From Streptomyces sp. HPF1205 (GTDB lineage Bacteria > Actinomycetota > Actinomycetes > Streptomycetales > Streptomycetaceae), in contig NZ_JAINVH010000022.1 in the NCBI RefSeq assembly GCF_020400825.1, positions 1-64,000 on the forward strand: a DNA stretch of 64,000 nt. Reading direction: 5' to 3'. Every line of letters starts with the position of its first letter. Positions within the stretch are counted from its first letter, which is position 1. Positions 36,781-44,381 of the stretch are shown here, one piece after another. A program made the position numbers and the translations under genes. The notes under the pieces were generated by a model, which saw only the letters and a program-made list of their open reading frames with translations, searched no databases and was not told where the DNA came from.

Positions 36781-37539
36781 ATGAACCGCTTCACCGACAA
36801 GACCGTTCTCGTCACCGGCGCCGGGTCCGGCCTGGGCCGTGCGATCGCACTCGCCTTCGCCGCCGAGGGCGCGTCCGTGGTCGCCGCGGGCCGCACCGCG
36901 GTCACTTTGGACGAGACCGTCGCTCTCGTCGAAGGCGCCGGCGGCAAGGCTGCCGCCGTCACGGCCGACGTGACCGACTCCCGGCAGCTCGACAACCTCG
37001 TACGCGAGAGCGTTGCCCGCTTCGGCGGCCTGGACATCGCGGTCAACAACGCCGGCGTGTTCCGCGGCGGTGTACCCGCCGGCGAGGTCGAGGAGGAAGA
37101 CTGGGACGTGGTGCTGCGGACCAATGTCACCGGAGTGTGGCTGGCCATGAAGCACGAGATGGCCTACATGAGGGGTCACGGCGGCGGGGTCATCGTCAAC
37201 GTGTCCGCCAACCTGGGCGCGCACCGCCGGATCCGCGGTGCGGCGCCGTACATCACGTCCAAGGCGGCGGTGTCCGCGCTCACCCGCGCCGCCGCGCTCG
37301 ACCACATCCACGAGAACATCCGCATCAACGCCGTCAGCCCCGGTGCCTCCGACGCACCGATGTCCCTGCGTCCCGGCGAGACCCCGGCCGACCGCGCGGA
37401 GCGGGTGAAGAGCGAGAACCCGCTCGGACGGGTCGCGAAGGCCGAGGAGGTCGCGGCCGCGGTGCTCTACCTCGCCTCCCCCCTCGCCGGTTCGGTCGTC
37501 GGCGCGGACCTGGTCATCGACAGCGGAGCCTCCGCCTGA
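36781..37539 (+). CDS. SDR oxidoreductase under TetR control
   Basis: A 252-residue classical SDR with TGAGSGLG, NNAG, a Ser in VNVSANLG and YITSK as the catalytic pair. The ATG follows AGAAGGAACC. Its proximity to the TetR gene and the shared operator core suggest induction by its own substrate or a related electrophile. The specific substrate is unknown. Confidence 0.92.
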   Translation: MNRFTDKTVLVTGAGSGLGRAIALAFAAEGASVVAAGRTAVTLDETVALVEGAGGKAAAVTADVTDSRQLDNLVRESVARFGGLDIAVNNAGVFRGGVPAGEVEEEDWDVVLRTNVTGVWLAMKHEMAYMRGHGGGVIVNVSANLGAHRRIRGAAPYITSKAAVSALTRAAALDHIHENIRINAVSPGASDAPMSLRPGETPADRAERVKSENPLGRVAKAEEVAAAVLYLASPLAGSVVGADLVIDSGASA

Positions 37540-37548
37540 TCACAACCG

Positions 37549-37700
37549 CTACGGCTGCTCGGTCTTCGCCGTCTCCGCCCCGATCCGAAGCGTCCGCTGG
37601 GCCGGGTCGACGTCGTCGGTCCGCAGCGAGCGCAGCTCCTCGCGCCGCACGCGCGCTCGTGGGCCAGGGCGAGCAGCACCCGGTTCCGCCGCGCGGCGGT
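37549..37700 (-). pseudogene. Tyrosine integrase remnant
   Basis: On the minus strand RNRVLLALAHERA is followed after a one-base shift by VRREELRSLRTDDVDPAQRT and LRIGAETAKTEQP, then a stop. This matches the start of the catalytic domain of phage-type integrases, including the first catalytic Arg in RREEL. The rest of a 300-400-residue protein is missing. The fragment lies directly at the 3' end of the HAF gene. Confidence 0.65.
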
Positions 37701-37704
37701 CGGC

Positions 37705-39240
37705 TCAGAAAGGGACGGTCCACTGGACGCAGTTGAACCAGTAGGCCGTGCACCCGGGCGTTCCGGTGGTACTGCCGGTCGCACTGCCGGCGGTGGTCGT
37801 GCCACCGACCGCACTACCGCCGGTCGTCGTGCCACCGACCGCACTACCGCCGGTCGTCGTATCACCGGTCGTTGTGCCACCGACCGCCGTGCCGCCGCTG
37901 GACGCGGACCCGCCAGTGGACGCGGACCCGCCGGTGGACGACGAGCTGCCGGTGGACGACGAGTTGCCGCCAACGGTGCCGGCCGTCGCGCTTCCGGTCG
38001 AGGCGCCGCCGGAGACCCCGCCGCCGGAGGTGGTGCCGGCTCCGGAAGGGCCACCCCAGCTGAAGACACGGCCCTGGTTGTCGATGCGCATCGCCTTGGC
38101 GCTGACGACGCCGTCGGGCAAGGGGAGGTCGATGCGCCGACCGGCGCGCCACAGGCACGGGACGAACTCGCCGGTGGCCGCCGGCAGGTAGTAGCCGCAG
38201 ATGTCTCCGAGGTCGTTGATGGCAAGGGCCTCCGCGAGCGTGGTGTCGCCCGGGACCGGCAGCACCGTCACGGTGTCCCCCGACCACAGGACCGGCACGT
38301 CGGGTCCGGAGTCGTCGTAGCCCGCAGCGACCACGTCCCCACGCATGTTGACCGCCTGCGTGCCCTGTACCCGCACCCCGCCGGAGATGTCGCCGGGCGG
38401 CAGCGGCGAGAGCTGGGAGGTGCCGGCCTGCCAGCGGAAGGCGCGGCGGCCGGAGGGCGAGCCGGTTGTGGGGGTCGCGGTGCCGGCGACCTGCCCGCGG
38501 TCGTTGAGCGACGTCGGCAGGACGTCCATCCCGCCGCCGCCGATGTCCGTCAGCCAGGTGGCCCGGCCCGCCTGCCAGAAGAAGGACAGTCTTGTGCAGG
38601 GGTTGTCGGGGTTCACGACCGTCGCGACGACGGCTCCCCGGTTGTTCAGCGCGATCGCGCGGATGTCCTGCCAGGGGCCGTCGCCCGGCGGCAGGACCGG
38701 GGTGGCCCGCCCCCGGTCGTAGAGGAACATCCGGTCGTACGTCCACCCTTCGGATTCGCTGGGCCAGGTCGAGCGGGCCTGGACCAGGACCCGGCCCGAG
38801 CTGTTCATGGCGGCGGCCCGGGTGTGCAGGGAACCCATCCGTATCGGCTGCGGGACGCCGTCGGTCCACACCAGGGCGGTGCGGCGGTCGGCGTCGTCGT
38901 ACGTCCCGGCGTACTGGCCCAGGTCGCTGATGCCCACGAGCTCCAGCGGCCGCAGGCCGCCCGGCGCGAGCGGGGCCGAGACCTGACCGCCCGACCACAG
39001 GACCGGCTCGAAGGGGAACGTGCCGAACAGGCCGGCGCCGACGATCTGGCCGAACCGGTTGACGCCGGTGATCCAGGTGACCGCGCCGCACCCGCTCGAC
39101 GAGCGCAACGGTGTGGTCGTGATGCCCCCCGGGCCCGGGCGGGCCGCCGCCGACACCCGGGAGGCCCCGAAGCCGATCACCGCGGCGCCCGCGAGCGCTC
39201 CGCCCAGTATCGCCCGGCGGCTCGTACCCTCGTGTGGCAT
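37705..39240 (-). CDS. Tat-exported HAF-repeat protein with low-complexity tail
   Basis: A 511-residue secreted protein. A twin-arginine signal (TSRRAILGGALAGAAVIGFG) is followed by about seven repeats of 45-50 residues of the type INDLGxxxGxxxx...xLWxxG, the HAF extracellular repeat, probably a beta-propeller. After residue 395 comes a tail of Thr, Ser and Gly (GGTTTGGSAVGGTTTGGSA) ending in CTAYWFNCVQWTVPF with two Cys. The tail may span the cell wall or be a linker to a tiny disulfide-closed tip. ATG 39240 follows GGGGGAG. Function unknown. Confidence 0.8.
   Translation of the reverse strand: MPHEGTSRRAILGGALAGAAVIGFGASRVSAAARPGPGGITTTPLRSSSGCGAVTWITGVNRFGQIVGAGLFGTFPFEPVLWSGGQVSAPLAPGGLRPLELVGISDLGQYAGTYDDADRRTALVWTDGVPQPIRMGSLHTRAAAMNSSGRVLVQARSTWPSESEGWTYDRMFLYDRGRATPVLPPGDGPWQDIRAIALNNRGAVVATVVNPDNPCTRLSFFWQAGRATWLTDIGGGGMDVLPTSLNDRGQVAGTATPTTGSPSGRRAFRWQAGTSQLSPLPPGDISGGVRVQGTQAVNMRGDVVAAGYDDSGPDVPVLWSGDTVTVLPVPGDTTLAEALAINDLGDICGYYLPAATGEFVPCLWRAGRRIDLPLPDGVVSAKAMRIDNQGRVFSWGGPSGAGTTSGGGVSGGASTGSATAGTVGGNSSSTGSSSSTGGSASTGGSASSGGTAVGGTTTGDTTTGGSAVGGTTTGGSAVGGTTTAGSATGSTTGTPGCTAYWFNCVQWTVPF
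37790..37910. repeat. Tandem repeats coding for the Thr/Gly tail
   Basis: Units of about 27 bases containing GTGCCACCGACCGCACTACC are repeated with small changes; they encode the GGTTTGGSAV repeats of the HAF protein and are likely prone to length variation. Confidence 0.65.
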
Positions 39241-39484
39241 ACGGCAACTCCCCCGTCGTCTCGACTGCCCCGGTGGGCAGAGTGACACGCACGTGCCGCG
39301 GGGCACAGGCACCATCGCGCCACATCGACCGGGGGCAGTCGGCCGCCGCGTGCCGTAGCCGCGTGCCCTGGCCGTGAACGGCGGCACGACGGGCGAGCGC
39401 GGATCAGCCAGGACCCTTCCGGCCCAGGCCGTACAGGCAGAACTGCAGGAGGCTCGCTTTCGTCTTCGACTTCGCGCGTCGGCG

Positions 39485-40648
39485 TCAGGAACGAAGGGTG
39501 CGCAGGCCGGCGCGGATTTCGCCGACCAGGATCTCGGGCTGTTCCAAGGCCGCGAAGTGCCCGCCCTTGTCGGCCTCGCCGTAGTGGATCAGGTTACTGT
39601 AGGTGTCTTCGATCCAGCTTCGCGGCAGGCGTGGGATGTCCTTCGGGAAGACGGTCACCGCGACCGGAAGCGTCAGCTTCGGACCGGCGAGAGTGGCCGA
39701 TTTGTTCTCCCAGTAGATGCGGGCGGACGAAGCTGCGCTGTTGGTGAACCAGTAGAGGGATATCGCGTCGAGCATGTCGTCCATACCGAGGACGTCCTCG
39801 GCGAGCCCGTGGTTGTCGGTCTTGGACTGGAACTTCTCGTAGATCCAGGCCGCCTGACCCGCGGGAGAGTCCGCCAGGGCGAATCCCACGGTTTCCGGCT
39901 TCGTGCGCTGAAGGTGGTTCGACCCACCGAGCTCGCCGGTGTAGAGCGCGAGGGTCTCCACGGCGTGGCGCTGTTCGGGCGACAAGGTGTCGGGTATCCG
40001 TGCGGGGAAGGCGTACTGGGTGTTCAGATGAATCCCGAGCAGCCCCTCGGGTCGCATGGCCCCGAGGGCGGTGGTGACGACCGCGCCCCAGTCGCCGCCT
40101 TGCGCGGCCCACCTGGTGTAGCCGAGGCGCTTCATCAGCTCCGCCCAGGCGCTTGCGATGCGCGCTACGGTCCACCCGGTCTGCGTGGGCTTCTGGGAGA
40201 ACCCGAAACCGGGGAGCGACGGGACGACGACGTCGAACGAATCGGCGGCGTCGCCTCCGAACGAGACCGGATCGGTCAGCGGGCCGATCAGCTTCAGGAA
40301 CTCGACGATCGAGCCCGGCCATCCGTGCGTGAGTATCAGCGGCATCGCGTCGGGATTCCTGGACCTGACATGGATGAAGTGGATGTCCAGCCCGTCGATC
40401 TCGGCCAGGAATTGGGGGAAGCGATTGAGCCGGGACTCCAAGCGCCGCCAGTCGTAGTCGCGCTCCCAGTAGTCGATCAGGGATCTGGCGTTCTCCACGC
40501 GAACCCCTTGCGACCAGTCGCCCACCGTTTCCGGATCCGGCCATCGGGTTCCGGCCAGTCGCCGCTTCACGTCGTCGATCTGCGAATCCGGGATCGCGAC
40601 GGTGAACGGGCGGACGAGAGCAGCGGTCGGGGGTGTCGGTGCGGTCAT
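39485..40648 (-). CDS. Epoxide hydrolase (EHN-domain alpha/beta hydrolase)
   Basis: A 387-residue protein of the microsomal-type epoxide hydrolase group. The N-terminal EHN segment (PFTVAIPDSQIDDVKRRLAG) precedes an alpha/beta hydrolase core with oxyanion HGWPGS, nucleophile Asp in GGDWGA and a His in GGHFAALEQP. It opens epoxides to diols through an ester intermediate. The ATG follows AGGAGAA. It is divergent from a TetR gene, with two palindromic operators between them, so it is probably induced by its substrate. Confidence 0.93.
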   Translation of the reverse strand: MTAPTPPTAALVRPFTVAIPDSQIDDVKRRLAGTRWPDPETVGDWSQGVRVENARSLIDYWERDYDWRRLESRLNRFPQFLAEIDGLDIHFIHVRSRNPDAMPLILTHGWPGSIVEFLKLIGPLTDPVSFGGDAADSFDVVVPSLPGFGFSQKPTQTGWTVARIASAWAELMKRLGYTRWAAQGGDWGAVVTTALGAMRPEGLLGIHLNTQYAFPARIPDTLSPEQRHAVETLALYTGELGGSNHLQRTKPETVGFALADSPAGQAAWIYEKFQSKTDNHGLAEDVLGMDDMLDAISLYWFTNSAASSARIYWENKSATLAGPKLTLPVAVTVFPKDIPRLPRSWIEDTYSNLIHYGEADKGGHFAALEQPEILVGEIRAGLRTLRS

Positions 40649-40689
40649 CGTCTTGTTCTCCTGGCCTTCGACGCACAGCACAACTCTTC

Positions 40690-40735
40690 GTTGCACACCA
40701 GTGTGCAACGTACTGCATTGCACATCGGTGTGCAA
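40690..40735. promoter_or_regulatory. Two TetR operators between epoxide hydrolase and TetR genes
   Basis: The first is the perfect palindrome GTTGCACACCAGTGTGCAAC (40690-40709). The second, TTGCACATCGGTGTGCAA (40718-40735), has one broken pair. Their centres are 27 bases apart. They cover the promoters of both genes. Confidence 0.8.
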
Positions 40736-40745
40736 CACTGGTGTC

Positions 40746-41375
40746 GTGCCCACCGAATCCGCCCGTGCGCGCTCGACGAGCGAGACACGTGATCGCATCC
40801 TCGATGTCGCCCTCGATGTACTGGGAGACGACCCCGAAGCCGCAATGGGCGACATCGCCTCCGCCGCCGGCGTCGTCCGTCGCACGGTCTACGGCCATTT
40901 CCCCTCGCGCCTGGACCTCGTTCGGACACTCACGGAACGGGCCGTCGCCGAGGTGACAGCCGTGCTCACCGAAGTCAACGCCTCCGACGCGGAGGCGGAC
41001 GCGACGTGGGCCGAATTCGTCGCCCGCCTCTGGCCGGTGGCGCACCGGTACCGAGTGCTGTTGGCGCTGCGCCGCGGGGAGTACGGCGAGGCGATCCACG
41101 GCCTCCTCGGGCCGGTCGACGAGCTCCTCGCCGGCCTCGTGAAACGGGGCCAGGACAACGACGTGTTCGCGCAGCACCTGCCGGCGGGCATCCTGAGCCA
41201 GCTCGCCTACGGCGCCGTGTTCGCCATCGCGGACAGCGCCATCGCGGACAGCGCCATCGCGGACAGCGACCGGTCGAACGGAACCGTCGGCGCCCGGGCA
41301 GCGACGATCACGAGCCTGCTGATGCTGGGAGTTCCCGAGGCGCGCGCGATCGCCCTCGTGGGCGACCGGCCCTGA
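40746..41375 (+). CDS. TetR-family repressor of the epoxide hydrolase
   Basis: A 209-residue regulator. The HTH (MGDIASAAGVVRRTVYGHF) is clear. The GTG at 40746 directly follows the second operator and has no Shine-Dalgarno sequence, so the message may be leaderless. Three perfect 15-base repeats near the 3' end encode AIADSAIADSAIADS (41223-41267), inserted in the ligand domain; this looks like recent slippage expansion. Confidence 0.9.
   Translation: MPTESARARSTSETRDRILDVALDVLGDDPEAAMGDIASAAGVVRRTVYGHFPSRLDLVRTLTERAVAEVTAVLTEVNASDAEADATWAEFVARLWPVAHRYRVLLALRRGEYGEAIHGLLGPVDELLAGLVKRGQDNDVFAQHLPAGILSQLAYGAVFAIADSAIADSAIADSDRSNGTVGARAATITSLLMLGVPEARAIALVGDRP
41223..41267 (+). repeat. Triple 15-base tandem repeat in the TetR gene
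   Basis: GCCATCGCGGACAGC occurs three times without interruption, in frame, giving AIADS repeated three times. Confidence 0.95.
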
Positions 41376-41494
41376 CCGCCGGAAAACGACCGACGGCGTG
41401 CTCTCCGCACCGCGATCAGCGGCGTGATCACGGCCCCCTCCGGCCCGGTCGCCTCCGTCCGGCACGGCTTGCGCTCACCCACCGCTGCGCGGGG

Positions 41495-42286
41495 CTACGC
41501 GGTCGCTGCCCGCATGAGGCCCGCCGTCCGGGCGTCCGCCGGGAAGAACGTCTCGACGGCGATCTCGTCGAGCGTCACGTCGCGCGGCGAACCGAAGACC
41601 GTGGTGGTGTACAGCAGCGCGAGTTCGCCGTGCTCGGACGACAGCCGGAGCGGGATCACCAGGTCGTCGGCCGGCTCGTCCGGGGACGGCGGATCGGCGC
41701 CCGTCCGCCGGACGGGATAGCCCTCCAGTTCCGCGAGCAGCTCGGCAAGGCCGGCGGCCGACGTCCGCGCCAACTGGCGCCGCACCCGCCGCAGTACCAG
41801 GGCCCGCCACTGCGCGAGGTTGCGGATGCGCGGGGCGAGGCCGTCGGGATGGAGAGTCGCCCTCAGTACGTTGAGCGGCGGCCGCGTCAGCTCGGCGGAC
41901 ACACCGTCGAGGAACACCCCCATCGCGCGGTTGGCGGCCAGCAGCTCCCAGCGCACGTTGACCGCGAGCGCCGGGTTCGGCTCGTGGCCGGTCAGCACGG
42001 CCTCCACCACCTCGCGCGCCGCGCCCAGATCCGCGAAGGGGCGCTCGGCGTGCACCGGGGCGAACCCCGCCGCAAGGTAGAGCACGTTGCGTTCCCGCAG
42101 CGGCACGTCCAGTTCGTCGCACAGCCGGCGGATCATGTCCCGGCTCGGGTTGGCGCGGCCGGTCTCGATGTAGCTCAGGTGCCGGGTCGACAGTTGCGCG
42201 GCGAGCGACACGTCGAGCTGCGAGCGCCGGCACCGCTCACGCCAGCGCCGCAGCAGCACCCCGACCGGCTCAGTGGTGGTCGTCAT
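41495..42286 (-). CDS. XRE-family regulator (MmyB-like ligand domain)
   Basis: A 263-residue regulator. The N-terminal HTH (SQLDVSLAAQLSTRHLSYIE) and the MmyB-type C-terminal domain (WELLAANRAMGVFLDG, YPVRRTG, LLYTTTVFGSPRDVTLDEI) are typical of Streptomyces regulators paired with a nearby oxidoreductase or small enzyme. It is divergent from an NTF2-like gene, and a palindrome lies between them. Members of this group may bind fatty acids or small hydrophobic ligands. Confidence 0.92.
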   Translation of the reverse strand: MTTTTEPVGVLLRRWRERCRRSQLDVSLAAQLSTRHLSYIETGRANPSRDMIRRLCDELDVPLRERNVLYLAAGFAPVHAERPFADLGAAREVVEAVLTGHEPNPALAVNVRWELLAANRAMGVFLDGVSAELTRPPLNVLRATLHPDGLAPRIRNLAQWRALVLRRVRRQLARTSAAGLAELLAELEGYPVRRTGADPPSPDEPADDLVIPLRLSSEHGELALLYTTTVFGSPRDVTLDEIAVETFFPADARTAGLMRAATA

Positions 42287-42321
42287 GGCCCTCAGGCTGC
42301 CCGAAGGCGCGCACGGCGGCA

Positions 42322-42338
42322 ATGACCTCCGAGGTCAT
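42322..42338. promoter_or_regulatory. Probable XRE operator
   Basis: ATGACCTC-C-GAGGTCAT is a perfect 17-base inverted repeat 36 bases from the XRE start and upstream of the divergent NTF2-like gene. Confidence 0.6.
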
Positions 42339-42469
42339 CGACAGTCCGCACCGGCGGGCCGCACAGTCGTGAGCCGGGAGGCGGCATCCGGTGACGCGGG
42401 GGGACCACGGGACGCCGTCTCCCACCCCGTACGTCCCGCATGACGCGAGCCGACGAAAGGACACCGGCC

Positions 42470-42910
42470 ATGACCGACACGACAGCTCAGCCCGCCACCG
42501 GAGAGGCAGCAGCCGCCGGGCACGCGGAACAGCTCGACAGGTACATCAGCTTCTGGAACGCCGACACCGAGACCGAGCAGCACCGGCTCGCGGCAGCGGT
42601 CTTCGCCGACGACGTCGAGTACCGCGCGCTGATCGGTGTGCTCACCGGGCCCCAGGCGCTGATCGACTTCCGGAACCGGTTCACCGGCCACATGGGCGAC
42701 GTGGCGCTCCGCCTGCGCGAGCAGCCCCAGGTCCACCACGACCGCGCCAGGCTGCGGTGGGAGATCCTCATCGACAACGGCGTGGGCGACAGCACGTCCT
42801 TCGCCACCGGAACCGATGTGATCCAGCTCGACGAGGACGGCCGGATCGGCTCCATCACCGTGTTCCTCGACCGCGCGCCCGATGGCTTCACCCCCGAAAC
42901 GCACCATTAG
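42470..42910 (+). CDS. NTF2-like (SnoaL-type) protein
   Basis: A 146-residue cone-shaped NTF2-fold protein. HAEQLDRYISFWNADTETEQ, GPQALIDFRNRF and the final strand IGSITVFLDRAP fit SnoaL-like isomerases and cyclases. The ATG at 42470 follows AAAGGACA. Substrate unknown. It is likely the target of the divergent XRE regulator. Confidence 0.85.
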   Translation: MTDTTAQPATGEAAAAGHAEQLDRYISFWNADTETEQHRLAAAVFADDVEYRALIGVLTGPQALIDFRNRFTGHMGDVALRLREQPQVHHDRARLRWEILIDNGVGDSTSFATGTDVIQLDEDGRIGSITVFLDRAPDGFTPETHH

Positions 42911-43104
42911 CCGCTCGTCCCACTTGGGGACGGTCGATCCGGGCCGGCGCCCGGTGGCGCGCGCTGTCATCGTCCCGCTGCGGTGCAGTGGGGTGCGGTG
43001 CGGTGCGGGTGCCCGGCCGTGGACGCGGGATCCGCGCGTCGGGGCCGCCGTCCAAGGGGGCCTGCCCGGGCCGCCGCCCGGACCGCTTCTCTCGCGGACG
43101 CGGC

Positions 43105-43866
43105 TCAGCCGGGGATGAGCTGCTGACCGCCGTCGATGTCGTACGTCCCGCCGGTGAGTGCCTCGTTGCACATGATGTGCACCGCCAGCGAGGCGACGTC
43201 GCCCGGCCCCACCACCCGTCCGATGGGCAGCGTCGCGCGCAGTTCCGCGCGCCTGGCCTCGAGTCGATCGCCCAGGAGCGAGGCCGACAGGGGCGTGTCG
43301 ACGAATCCGGCGGCGATGAGGTTCACGCGGACCGGCGCCATCTCCAGCGCCAGGTTCGCGATGAGGGCCGGCAGGGCCGCGGTCATGGCGGACATGACGG
43401 ACAGTCCGACGCCGGGCCGCCGCCCGCCCGTGCCGCCGATGTAGATCAGGGTGCCTGCGGGGCGGACCTTGTCACGGCTGCAGAGGGCGATGCCGAGGGT
43501 GAGGGCCATGCGCTCGTCGAAGCCGCGGCGGGCGGCGGCGAGGTCCATGCCGTCCAGGGGCATGTACGTGGGGGTGCCCGCGGTGCTCATGACGTGGTCG
43601 ACCGGACCGGGCAGGTCCTGGAAGAACTCCTGGAGGCGGTCGGGGTCGGTGGCGTCGAACGACGCCGTGCCTGCGGCGCCGACCTCGGCGGCCGCCTCCC
43701 GCAGGCGGTCGGGGTCGCGGCCGACCAGGATGACGTCGCCACCGCGCGCACGGACCTGACGCGCGGTCTCCCGCCCCATCCCGGCACTGCCGCCGATCAC
43801 CACTACGGTCTGGCCCGCCATGTCGGACGGGTGCGTGGCACTGTGGTCGCTCGCCGATGCGTTCAC
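43105..43866 (-). CDS. Atypical SDR-fold protein without the Tyr-Lys pair
   Basis: A 253-residue SDR-fold protein. The cofactor motif GGSAGMG and an Arg for NADP(H) (VGRDPDRLRE) are intact, and the C-terminal GGTYDIDGG fits the family. At the catalytic site the usual YxxxK is replaced: GVGLSVMSAMTAALPAL has neither Tyr nor Lys. It may be a non-catalytic or mechanistically different member. The 194 bases to the preceding gene hold nothing recognisable. Confidence 0.85.
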   Translation of the reverse strand: MNASASDHSATHPSDMAGQTVVVIGGSAGMGRETARQVRARGGDVILVGRDPDRLREAAAEVGAAGTASFDATDPDRLQEFFQDLPGPVDHVMSTAGTPTYMPLDGMDLAAARRGFDERMALTLGIALCSRDKVRPAGTLIYIGGTGGRRPGVGLSVMSAMTAALPALIANLALEMAPVRVNLIAAGFVDTPLSASLLGDRLEARRAELRATLPIGRVVGPGDVASLAVHIMCNEALTGGTYDIDGGQQLIPG

Positions 43867-44381
43867 GGGCCGCCATCGCCTCCGGGGATCTCGCCGTCAC
43901 CTGCGCCGCATCCATTGGACACCTCGCACGCCCGCGCACCCGCGTCGCCACGCGGACGGCCGCCCGTCATAACCCAAGCGAGTGCCCCGGCACGCCCTCA
44001 TCCATCGGGAGAGTGGCGCGGAAGCCGTGCTCATCGGCACACCACCCCGCCACCGGCGTCGTCCGGGGCGAAGGCGCCCCGGTTGAGGCCACGGGTTACG
44101 GTCGCGTCCCTTGACATATTAACCGCTTCACCATCAGTCTCTTCACGAACGCTTCCATGTGCTCTCCCACGGAGCACGCGCAGTTGTGTGCCTGTTCGCA
44201 GGCTTCGTAGCAGTCCTGGACGTTGTTGGTGAACCGCTCCTGGGGATACCCGCGCCGCAGGCTCTACTGAAGCGCTTCACCTGCATGCCGTTGCGGCGAT
44301 GCCCTGCCATCCGGTCTCGCCGCGAGGTGGTCTCGCGAGTCGGGTACCGCGTCATGAGTCGTACGCGACAGGAGGCAGTGC
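43867..44381. other. Long promoter region of the GH26 gene with palindrome
   Basis: No gene is supported. A TTGACATATTAACC stretch lies at 44112, and TGAAGCGCTTCA at 44268-44279 is a perfect 12-base palindrome of the LacI-operator type. Further GAACGCTTCC and ACCGCTTCACC half-sites occur at about 44120-44155. These may control the downstream mannanase. Confidence 0.5.

Noticed and set aside
37790-37910. Tandem repeats as a possible CRISPR array
   Set aside because: There are no unique spacers; the repeats are contiguous and translate into the Thr/Gly tail of the HAF protein.
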